Origin: an uncultured Desulfuromonadales bacterium
Lineage (GTDB): Bacteria; Desulfobacterota; Desulfuromonadia; Geobacterales; Pseudopelobacteraceae
Assembly (NCBI GenBank): GCA_903868145.1
Contig: CAIPTY010000042.1
Span: 1-64,000, forward strand
Reading direction: 5' to 3'
DNA: 64,000 bases
The notes below the pieces were generated by a model that saw only the letters and a program-made list of their open reading frames with translations, made no database searches and had not been told where the DNA came from. The position numbers were made by a program, and so were the translations under genes. Every line of letters begins with the position of its first letter. Within the stretch, counting starts at the first letter, position 1. Shown here in pieces: positions 6,607 to 14,081 of the stretch.

Positions 6607-7292
6607 CCCGTTACGCAATAGGTGACATACACGGCGGATCAAAAACCTTCCTGGCATTATTGGACAGCCTGAGTCTGAAGCATACTGACCGGCTCTACCT
6701 GCTGGGTGACTACATTGACCGAGGAAATGACAGCAAGGGGGTGTTGGACATCATCCTGCAATTGATGGACTCAGGCTATGGCGTGCGCCCGATTAGGGGA
6801 AATCACGACGATATGTTGTTACGCAGCTTTACCGGCCAGCATGATGGGTTTTCTGAATTTTGGCCGCGTTTGTGGGGCCATGAGACTCTGAAAAGCTTTG
6901 CTGTTGAATCTGTAAGCAATCTAAAGACCAGATACATCAAGCTATTAGATGCGCTTCCCTATTGCTGGGAGGACGGCAATTTCTTCTTTGTCCATGCCGG
7001 GCTTGACATGACAATGGACGATCCGCTTACACAGACAACTCCGGCACAAATGCTCTGGGGTGAAGCGGCATTTATCAATGACAGGCCATGCGCTGACAAG
7101 ATTATCGTAAGTGGTCATAAAATCCGCTCGGTCGGCCAGATTGAACAAAGCCTTACCTCACACCATATCCAGATTGATAATGGAGCGTTTTATCAAGATG
7201 AGCGTTCCGACGTTGGCAACCTGGTTGCACTCAATCTCGACACCATGAAGTTGACATTCCAGCCCTGGCTCGATGGTGAAACAATCAAGTGA
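6603..7292 (+). CDS. PPP-type metallophosphatase (PrpA/ApaH-like)
   Basis: A 229-residue enzyme with the full PPP signature set: GDIHG at residues 7-11, GDYIDRG, GNHDD, a histidine in FVHAGLD and a second in SGHK. These bind two metals and hydrolyse phosphoesters. Bacterial relatives are protein-serine/threonine phosphatases (PrpA/PphA) or diadenosine polyphosphatases (ApaH); the sequence alone does not decide. Length is normal for PrpA-like enzymes. Its start overlaps the stop of the S-V-F-P micro-protein, suggesting coupled synthesis. Confidence 0.85.
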   Translation: MTRYAIGDIHGGSKTFLALLDSLSLKHTDRLYLLGDYIDRGNDSKGVLDIILQLMDSGYGVRPIRGNHDDMLLRSFTGQHDGFSEFWPRLWGHETLKSFAVESVSNLKTRYIKLLDALPYCWEDGNFFFVHAGLDMTMDDPLTQTTPAQMLWGEAAFINDRPCADKIIVSGHKIRSVGQIEQSLTSHHIQIDNGAFYQDERSDVGNLVALNLDTMKLTFQPWLDGETIK

Positions 7293-7327
7293 GTTGACAG
7301 ATAAATACTTTATGGCAGGTCACGTTG

Positions 7328-7549
7328 ATGCCGCATTTTACCCTTACCAACATAGGCCACAAGCGTTTTCTTGAACGCACAAAGGCGATGATGGTTTTAC
7401 AGGATGCTCCGCTGTATAAGCTACATGCTGACAAGGAAATCGGTGCTTATCTTTACCGGCTTGCCCCCTCGGCATTCAGGGATGGTTTTAATCATATCTG
7501 TGCGGTAAGGCTTGCAGTGAACCGGCAGGCTCTTGAGCATGCAGCTTAA
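7328..7549 (+). CDS. Hypothetical protein, 73 residues
   Basis: The ATG at 7328 lies after an AGG-type weak ribosome-binding site. The product begins MPHFTLTNIGHKRF, is basic and soluble, and has no motif that I recognise. It lies between the phosphatase and the second S-V-F-P copy. Coding status is moderate: the frame is open for its full length and composition resembles the neighbours, but no homologue is recognised. Confidence 0.45.
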   Translation: MPHFTLTNIGHKRFLERTKAMMVLQDAPLYKLHADKEIGAYLYRLAPSAFRDGFNHICAVRLAVNRQALEHAA

Positions 7550-7582
7550 GCCCCAGACCTACTTCTGAAAAAAGAAAATAAT

Positions 7583-7760
7583 ATGCAACGACAAGAACAG
7601 TAACGATGGCCCGCTCCCAAAAAGTGTGTTTCCGCCCAGCGTCTTTCCCTGCCGGATTTTTCCTTGGATGGGCGGTGATGATGACGAAGAAGATGACCAA
7701 GCAACTGACGCGGTAAGGAAATCAGAAAACAGAAAAAACTGTGGTAGGGATAAAAAATGA
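7583..7760 (+). pseudogene. 'S-V-F-P' repeat micro-protein, copy 2 (frameshifted)
   Basis: The frame read from 7605 gives DGPLPKSVFPPSVFP followed by RIFPWMGGDDDEE, close to copy 1 at 6436-6606. No ATG, GTG or TTG opens this frame before the conserved core; the first in-frame option is GTG 7626, inside it. ATG 7583 would align with the copy 1 start but is out of frame by one base. So the copy is frameshifted, uses a non-standard start, or carries a base error in the assembly. It runs to a TGA (7758-7760) that overlaps the ATG of the molybdoenzyme, the same arrangement as copy 1 and the phosphatase. Confidence 0.55.
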
Positions 7761-9769
7761 CAAAAAACCTGCATCGCTCCGTGTGCCCCTACGATTGCCC
7801 CGATACCTGCGGCCTGCTGGTTGAGGTGGAAGCTGGTCGTGCTATCAGGGTGACCGGTGACCCGCAGCACCCCATGACGCGGGGGCTGCTCTGCCCCAAG
7901 ATGCTGAATTATGAACGGACCGTGCATTCCCCGCGCCGCCTGACTACGCCGCTACTGCGAACGGGAGTCAAGGGTTCCGGCCAGTTCGAGGCGATCTCCT
8001 GGGACGAGGCGATCGAGCGCATCTGCAACCGCTGGCAGGGGCTGATTGCGGAGCATGGCGCAGAATCGATCCTGCCCTATTCATACGCGGGCACCATGGG
8101 GCTGGTGCAACGCAACGCCGGTCATGCCTTCTTTCACAAGCTGGGCGCATCGCGGCTGGAGCGCACTATCTGCTCCCCGGCCAAGGATGCCGGCTGGAAA
8201 GCGCTGATGGGCGAAACTCCTGCCATTGAGCCTGCGGAAATGGGACAGAGCGACCTGGTGATCCTCTGGGGGATCAATGCAGCCGCCACCAGCATCCACG
8301 CCATGGTCGACGCACAGAAGGCTCGGCGACGCGGTGCCCGGCTGCTGGTCATCGACACCTACCGAACACCCACGGCGGATGCGTCAGACGAGGCATTTCT
8401 GGTAAAACCGGGTGGCGACGGAGCGCTGGCACTGGCGATGATGCATGTGATGGTGCGGGATGGGCTTGCCGACCGGGAGTTCATCGACGCCAATGTACTC
8501 GGCTTTGAACAGTTCGGGAGAGAGATTCTGTCCAACTGCTCCCCGGAGAAGATGGCCGATGTCTGCGGCCTGGCGGTCGAACGCATCGAAAAACTGGCGC
8601 GTGAGTATGCCGGCGCACAAGCGCCCTTCATCCGATTGGGAAGTGGTCTGACCCGCTACGGCAACGGGGCCATGACCGTGCGTACCATCGCCTGTCTTCC
8701 GGCGGTGAGCGGCGCCTGGCGCAATACGGGCGGGGGTATTCTCTGCGGCACCTCCACCGGGGGAGCCTACCCGATGCCCTCAATCACCCGTGAAGATTTC
8801 ATGCAGCAGCCGACCCGGCTGGTGAGCATGAATCAACTGGGAGCGGCACTGAACGAGCTGTCAGAACCGCCTGTCATGTCGCTGTATGTCTATCATTCCA
8901 ACCCGGCCGCCATCGCACCCGATCAGAATGCAGTGATCAGAGGACTGGAACGCGAAAATCTGTTCACCGTGGTACACGAGCGTTTCCTGACCGACACCGC
9001 CCGCTACGCAGATATCGTGCTTCCGGCCACCTCATCGCTGGAGCATGCCGACCTGTACCGCTGCTACGGCGGCTACCACACCCAGCGCTGCGATGCCGTC
9101 ATCCCGGCAGTGGGCGATGCGAAAAGCAACTGGGAGGTATTCAGCCTGCTGGCCCGGCGTATGGGGTGGAGCGAGGCATTTTTTCATCTGAAGGTGGATG
9201 AACTGATCGAAATCCTGATCTGTGAGGAAAATCCGTGGCGGACACCGGATATCAACCGTCGGCTTCGGCAGGGCGAACCGGTGCAGATGATGCCGCCATC
9301 ATCCCCGAGATGTGACTGGCGGACACCATCCGGCAGGATCGAGATACTCAATGTCCGGGAGCCCGAACCGCTGCCGCGTCTGCTCCCCACCCATGCCGCG
9401 CTGGATGGTTTTCCCCTGCGCCTCCAGCCTGCAACCACGCCCCAGGCGCTTAACTCGTCATTCTACGAACAGGATGAGCTGCGGCAGAAACAGGCGTGCA
9501 TGGTGCTGATGATGAATCCGGTCGATGCCGGGAATCGGGGGCTGGCAGACGGGCAGCAGGTCCGGGCATTCAATCAGTTCGGCGAGGTGTTATTCACTGT
9601 GAGGATCACGGAGCGGGTTCCGGCCGGAACCGTGGTGACGGAGGGGGTCTGGTGGCGCGAGTTCATCACGGGTGAGCGCGGGGTAAATGCCCTGACATCG
9701 CAGCGCCTCACGGATGGCGGCCGGGGGAGCACGCTGTATGATGTGGCGGTGGAGGTGAGAGCTGCGTAG
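7757..9769 (+). CDS. Molybdopterin oxidoreductase, DMSO-reductase family
   Basis: A 670-residue catalytic subunit. C10, C14, C18 and C46 (CPYDCPDTC, then 27 residues, then Cys) are the expected [4Fe-4S] ligands near the N-terminus. The molybdopterin domains follow, and the C-terminal dinucleotide-binding domain is complete (ALNSSFYEQDE region onward). C139 in RTICSPAKDAGW sits where family members of the thiosulfate/polysulfide reductase type place the Mo ligand. There is no twin-arginine signal, so it is likely cytoplasmic. No electron-transfer or membrane subunit is adjacent, so the substrate is open. AGGGA precedes the ATG; the start overlaps the S-V-F-P copy. It converges with selB but contains no selenocysteine codon. 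Confidence 0.85.
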   Translation: MTKNLHRSVCPYDCPDTCGLLVEVEAGRAIRVTGDPQHPMTRGLLCPKMLNYERTVHSPRRLTTPLLRTGVKGSGQFEAISWDEAIERICNRWQGLIAEHGAESILPYSYAGTMGLVQRNAGHAFFHKLGASRLERTICSPAKDAGWKALMGETPAIEPAEMGQSDLVILWGINAAATSIHAMVDAQKARRRGARLLVIDTYRTPTADASDEAFLVKPGGDGALALAMMHVMVRDGLADREFIDANVLGFEQFGREILSNCSPEKMADVCGLAVERIEKLAREYAGAQAPFIRLGSGLTRYGNGAMTVRTIACLPAVSGAWRNTGGGILCGTSTGGAYPMPSITREDFMQQPTRLVSMNQLGAALNELSEPPVMSLYVYHSNPAAIAPDQNAVIRGLERENLFTVVHERFLTDTARYADIVLPATSSLEHADLYRCYGGYHTQRCDAVIPAVGDAKSNWEVFSLLARRMGWSEAFFHLKVDELIEILICEENPWRTPDINRRLRQGEPVQMMPPSSPRCDWRTPSGRIEILNVREPEPLPRLLPTHAALDGFPLRLQPATTPQALNSSFYEQDELRQKQACMVLMMNPVDAGNRGLADGQQVRAFNQFGEVLFTVRITERVPAGTVVTEGVWWREFITGERGVNALTSQRLTDGGRGSTLYDVAVEVRAA

Positions 9770-9771
9770 CG

Positions 9772-11682
9772 TTATCTTTTGCGGAGAACTCTCTTATCCC
9801 CGACTCTGATGGTAACCTTCTCGCTGTCGAAATGCTCCAGCAGCGGAATCAGGAACTTGCGCGACAGGCCGCTCACTTCGCGGAAATCGGTGGGGATGAT
9901 CTCCGCTTTCTCACGTAACAGGACGATCAGTTTTTCCCGCAGTCCATCCAGCGCCGCAGCCGAATAGAAAAGATCACTTGAAATCCGCACAACCGAGCCG
10001 GCTCTTACCAGCAGCGTCAGGTTGTCGCGCACCATCTTTTCGTCGCAGCGGAAGCGCTCCATGATCTCCTTGACAGTGGGTGGTTCGATCCCCCCCTCAC
10101 GGAGAAACTGCTCCATTTTTCCTGACAGATCATCTGTCCGGGCCGCTTTCCGCATGGCATTCCCGGCAGGTTTGACGATATCCCGATCCGGCACGATCAG
10201 GCCATCCTTCTCCAATGCCGTCAGCAGGGGTGTGAAGAAACGCCCGTCACTCCGCTTCGGCAGGCGGGTCTTGAGTTCTTCCTTACCCATCCCCTCCTTG
10301 TTCGGATTGGCATCCAGAAATGCCGCTATTTCATTCACCAGTCCCTGCTTGAGGGTGTCTGATGATGCACGGGAGAGATACATCTTCGGTTCTCGGATCA
10401 CCTGCACGGTTTCTCCGCTTCCCAGCAGGGTAGACAGGCAGGAATCCACCGCCTTGCGGGGCAGACCGCTGCGCAGCAGCAGATCGTCATGAGTGATGCC
10501 GGACAGCAGGCTCTGGCTGATAATCAGGCCGATAGTGCGCTGTTGATCCTCTTGGCCGAACGACTCCAGTAATTCCAGCGCCTCGCTGTTTCTACGGCGT
10601 CGGCGCGGCGGGAAGGGATCGAGCACGATGCCGCCGCCAACTGTGGTGGCTGGCGCCGATATGCGCAGAATGTAGCTGTCCCCCGAGAGCAGCAGAGCCG
10701 GTTCCTTCAGCCGCAACTGGGCACAGGCGCTCTCGCCCGGCTGGAGTGTGTCGCGGTCAAGGAGGATCACCTGGGCCGGAACCTCATAGGTGGCCGAATG
10801 GAGGCGAACTTTTGCACGATGTTTCAGCTCGCGGGGGGCAGAGGCAAGGTAGTCAAGCCGCACATCCACGGCACGGGTGGTGCGGAAAACCCCCCGCTGC
10901 ACAACCACGTCCCCCCGATGTACCTCGTTCAGGTCGATCCCCTGCAGGTTGACCGCCAGGCGTTGCCCGGCCTGCCCCTGTTCCACTCTGGAACCGTGTG
11001 TCTGGACCCCCCGCACCCGGCCTTCCCGCGCCGACGGCAGCAGTTCCAGCTCATCACCGACGTGCATCTCGCCCGACACGAGCGTCCCGGTCACAACTGT
11101 TCCGAAACCGGCCATGGTGAATACCCGATCCACCGGGAGGCGAAAGTTCCCCTCACGGCGCTTCTCGACCGCATCGTCGGCCAGACGGACAAGTTCGGCT
11201 CTTAGCTCATCCAGTCCTGCGCCGCTGCGTGCGGAGACCGGAACAATCGGCGCATGCTCCAGAAAGCTGCCGGCTACGAAGTTGCGAACCTCCTCGGTGA
11301 CCAGTTCCAACCACTCTTTTTCGACCATATCGCTCTTGGTCAGAGCCACCAGACCGTTTTTGACACCCAGCAGCCGCAGAATATCAAGATGCTCCCGCGT
11401 CTGTGGCATGATCCCTTCGTCAGCGGCGATCACCAGCATGACCAGATCCATCCCGCCGACGCCTGCCACCATGGCGCGGACAAACTTCTCATGTCCCGGC
11501 ACGTCGACGATCCCGAACTGAATGCCACCCGGCAGTTCCAGATGGGCAAAACCGAGTTCGATCGTGATTCCCCGGGCCTTTTCCTCTTTCAGACGATCGG
11601 TATCGATACCGGTCAGGGCCTTGACCAGCGAGGTTTTACCGTGATCTATGTGTCCGGCGGTGCCGAGGATCAGGTGCTTCAT
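9772..11682 (-). CDS. selB: Selenocysteine-specific elongation factor SelB
   Basis: A 636-residue GTPase that delivers Sec-tRNA to the ribosome at UGA codons followed by a SECIS hairpin. GTPase motifs: [25 protein letters not shown] and a SAR motif. After the EF-Tu-like domains comes the long C-terminal region with winged helices (about residues 370-636) that binds the SECIS RNA, so the length is complete. The ATG directly follows the stop of the response regulator with no gap, which puts selB in a kinase-regulator operon. No selA, selD or tRNA-Sec gene is seen in the window. Confidence 0.95.
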   Translation of the reverse strand: MKHLILGTAGHIDHGKTSLVKALTGIDTDRLKEEKARGITIELGFAHLELPGGIQFGIVDVPGHEKFVRAMVAGVGGMDLVMLVIAADEGIMPQTREHLDILRLLGVKNGLVALTKSDMVEKEWLELVTEEVRNFVAGSFLEHAPIVPVSARSGAGLDELRAELVRLADDAVEKRREGNFRLPVDRVFTMAGFGTVVTGTLVSGEMHVGDELELLPSAREGRVRGVQTHGSRVEQGQAGQRLAVNLQGIDLNEVHRGDVVVQRGVFRTTRAVDVRLDYLASAPRELKHRAKVRLHSATYEVPAQVILLDRDTLQPGESACAQLRLKEPALLLSGDSYILRISAPATTVGGGIVLDPFPPRRRRRNSEALELLESFGQEDQQRTIGLIISQSLLSGITHDDLLLRSGLPRKAVDSCLSTLLGSGETVQVIREPKMYLSRASSDTLKQGLVNEIAAFLDANPNKEGMGKEELKTRLPKRSDGRFFTPLLTALEKDGLIVPDRDIVKPAGNAMRKAARTDDLSGKMEQFLREGGIEPPTVKEIMERFRCDEKMVRDNLTLLVRAGSVVRISSDLFYSAAALDGLREKLIVLLREKAEIIPTDFREVSGLSRKFLIPLLEHFDSEKVTIRVGDKRVLRKR

Positions 11683-12390
11683 TCACACACCCTTCCGGCT
11701 GAAACGGTAACCGACGCCGCGCACGGTCTGGAAATGGATCGGATGGGCGGGGTCCGGTTCAAAATATTTTCGCAGCCTGACGATGAAATTATCCAGGGTA
11801 CGGGTTTCTGTGTCGTTGGCATATCCCCAGACGGACTGCAGCAACTCGCCGCGCGAAATCGTCTCCCCTTCCTTCCGGAAAAATACCGACAGAACCCGCA
11901 CCTCCATCTCGGTCAGGTCGATCTCTCCCTGGGCGGTGCGAGCCCGGTAGGAGAGCAGAAAAACCTCATTTGCTCCAAAACGATAGGCCTCCTCCACCGG
12001 CTCGGGGCGGTACCAGGAAGATCGTCGCAGCATCCCTTTGACCCGCAGCAGGAACTCCACCAGGTTAAACGGTTTGGCAAGATAGTCGTCTGCGCCGTTT
12101 TCAAGCCCCTCTACACGGTCGCTGTCTTCGGAGCGGGCTGACAGCATCAGGATCGGCACACGCGGGTCGAGTTCCCGGACGGCACGGCAGATCTGAAAAC
12201 CATCCATGCCGGGCAGCATCACATCCAGAATTACCAGATCGAAATGCTCAACCTCCAGAGCAGCCAGGGCGCGCTCACCGGTCTCAAAATGGCTGACCCG
12301 GCACCCCTCTTCCTCCAGATTGAAGCAAATGCCGCGCGCCAGATGAATTTCATCCTCCACCAGCATGATATGGGATTTGTCACCGTTCAT
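11683..12390 (-). CDS. OmpR-family response regulator
   Basis: A 235-residue regulator. The receiver domain (about 1-120) has the acidic pair in LVEDE, phospho-acceptor Asp in LVILDVMLPGMDG, and Lys in LAKPFN. The C-terminal part is a winged-helix DNA-binding domain of Trans_reg_C type (ends in VRGVGYRFSRK). Its partner is almost certainly the sensor kinase encoded 2 bases upstream. It is followed without gap by selB. The target genes cannot be read from the window. Confidence 0.93.
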   Translation of the reverse strand: MNGDKSHIMLVEDEIHLARGICFNLEEEGCRVSHFETGERALAALEVEHFDLVILDVMLPGMDGFQICRAVRELDPRVPILMLSARSEDSDRVEGLENGADDYLAKPFNLVEFLLRVKGMLRRSSWYRPEPVEEAYRFGANEVFLLSYRARTAQGEIDLTEMEVRVLSVFFRKEGETISRGELLQSVWGYANDTETRTLDNFIVRLRKYFEPDPAHPIHFQTVRGVGYRFSRKGV

Positions 12391-12392
12391 GG

Positions 12393-13331
12393 TTATTGAG
12401 CCACCGGAAGCGTTATGGTAAAGGTACAGCCTTGGCCAAGCCCGTCGCTCTCAACGGCGACCGACCCTCCGCAGCCACGGACGACACTTTCGACGATATA
12501 CAGCCCCAGACCGGTCCCCCTGATGCTGTCCCCTGGATGATGGACACGGTAGAACATGTCAAAGACCTTTTTCAGTTCTTTTCTGTCCAGCCCGCGCCCT
12601 TTGTCCTGGATTTTCAGGCATACCGAGCTTCCCGTACTTACAAGGCGCACCGTAATGTCGGGACTCCCGGTAGAATACAGCATCGCATTTTCAAACAGGT
12701 TGCGCAGCACCATCCCCATCTCTTCGGGATCAACCATCACCTTGACTGCGGCTTCGGCCTCAAGGGCAAGGCTCCCACCCTGCGGCAGATTTGCCCGCTC
12801 CCGTTTTACGTACTCATCCAGCAGCATGCTCAGATCCGTCAGGCGTCGCTCCAGCGGCTTGCGCCGCTTTTCCAGCCGGGCTGCCATGAGCAGGTTATTG
12901 ATCAGATAGTGCAGCCGGTCGGTATCTGCCAGCATGGTTCCCACGAAGGCATCCAGCCTCTCCCCGGTCGGTCGGCGAAGGCGGATGGTTTCGAGATGGA
13001 GCTGGATCGATGCAAGCGGTGATTTCAGTTCATGGGTCACCTGGGAGATGATGTCACGCTGCTTGGCGTACAGGCTGGACTGTCGGCTCCAGTAGACAAA
13101 CAGGACATACACGCCCACCAGGATGACCACCAGCATGGCCAGCCCCTCGACCATGACCGGCCAGTTGAAGCCGGTTCCGAGGAGTTCGGGACGATACTTT
13201 TCGGCCAGCTCTCGGAACTCGCGGTGTTTGCCCACATACCAGTAGATCCAGAAAACCACTACGGTGATCCAGACCAACTGGATGGCGATCAGCGCCATCA
13301 CCGGGTGGAATATGGTTCGCAGCAGTTTCAT
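12393..13331 (-). CDS. Membrane sensor histidine kinase
   Basis: A 312-residue kinase with two transmembrane helices (about 8-30 and 60-82) and a short loop between them, with no HAMP domain. The dimerisation helix carries the phospho-His in VTHELKSPLAS. The ATPase domain has the N box (LRNLFENAM), G1 (QDKGRGLD) and G2 (GTGLGLYIVE). The small sensor loop suggests it senses a membrane or partner-protein signal. It is the first gene of the kinase-regulator-selB operon. Confidence 0.92.
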   Translation of the reverse strand: MKLLRTIFHPVMALIAIQLVWITVVVFWIYWYVGKHREFRELAEKYRPELLGTGFNWPVMVEGLAMLVVILVGVYVLFVYWSRQSSLYAKQRDIISQVTHELKSPLASIQLHLETIRLRRPTGERLDAFVGTMLADTDRLHYLINNLLMAARLEKRRKPLERRLTDLSMLLDEYVKRERANLPQGGSLALEAEAAVKVMVDPEEMGMVLRNLFENAMLYSTGSPDITVRLVSTGSSVCLKIQDKGRGLDRKELKKVFDMFYRVHHPGDSIRGTGLGLYIVESVVRGCGGSVAVESDGLGQGCTFTITLPVAQ

Positions 13332-13484
13332 TTCACCTCAATATGCTGAATTAATTATTGTTATCGGCTACAGCCGGTTTGCCGGAGGTCGTGCCATATT
13401 TGAGTGCTTGCCTGAAACGGTGCTGTTCTGTTATAAACGCCAGACGCTTGAAGCGCAACCAGAAGTAAATGGAGATACGGCAAC

Positions 13485-13964
13485 ATGCCCAGTTTTGACT
13501 TCAAAAAATTAAACCGCACCATACTTATCTACCGCACCGTGCAGGCTCTGCTGGTGTGCCTCCTGATCTATGTCTCGTATGTTTTTCAAAATAATTTCAG
13601 CATGATGGGAAAACCGGAAAAATTCATGTCCAGCATTTTTGCAACCATAGTGATCCAGTTGCTGCTGATCTATCCGATTTACCGGCTGGCTTTTCGCGAT
13701 GTGACGGTCGAGATTGAGGGCTGCCAGACCAGCCTTTCGAAGGAGGCGTCTGATGCCCTGAGAAAGAAGAGGTTGCTGGGAGATCTCTGGAAGTTCAGCG
13801 CGGTTGCTTTTTTTCTGGCTTTTGTCACGCTGGTGCCTGATGCCAAAAAAGCGCCTGGCGCAGCACATGTCCTGGCTATCACCCTGCTCTCATTCCTGCT
13901 GATGTGCCTGACCTATTTCCAGTGTTTCAACTTCAGCGCGAAAAAACGGATGCAGCAAAACTGA
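13485..13964 (+). CDS. Four-helix integral membrane protein, hypothetical
   Basis: A 159-residue protein with four predicted membrane helices (about residues 15-35, 45-65, 102-120, 125-148) and a cytoplasmic charged loop between helices 2 and 3 (residues about 75-100). I recognise no family. It is transcribed divergently from the kinase operon. The region between them holds no operator I can defend. Confidence 0.7.
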   Translation: MPSFDFKKLNRTILIYRTVQALLVCLLIYVSYVFQNNFSMMGKPEKFMSSIFATIVIQLLLIYPIYRLAFRDVTVEIEGCQTSLSKEASDALRKKRLLGDLWKFSAVAFFLAFVTLVPDAKKAPGAAHVLAITLLSFLLMCLTYFQCFNFSAKKRMQQN

Positions 13965-13977
13965 TAGAAATCGTATT

Positions 13978-14064
13978 CACCACGGAGACACAGAGGCGCG
14001 GAGACCGCCGAAATAATTCTCGTGGCTTTGATTGTTTACCACCTTGTCTCCGTGTCTCTGTGGT
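13978..14064. repeat. Imperfect inverted repeat of the 'CCACGGAGACACAGAG' type
   Basis: The left arm starts CACCACGGAGACACAGAG and the right arm ends GTCTCCGTGTCTCTGTGGT; the reverse complement of the right arm matches the left with a few changes. Sequences of this kind recur as dispersed intergenic palindromes in Geobacter-type and other genomes. It lies between two convergent genes and may also act as a terminator hairpin. Confidence 0.65.
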
Positions 14065-14081
14065 AAAAAGCTCTTGACGTC

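Noticed and set aside
5968-6657. 229-codon minus-strand frame across the S-V-F-P micro-gene
   Set aside because: It runs antisense through three + strand frames, and the similar minus-strand peptide opposite copy 2 arises from the duplication itself.
7757-9769. Molybdoenzyme as a selenoprotein because selB lies next to it
   Set aside because: The frame has no internal TGA; the candidate ligand position is Cys139.
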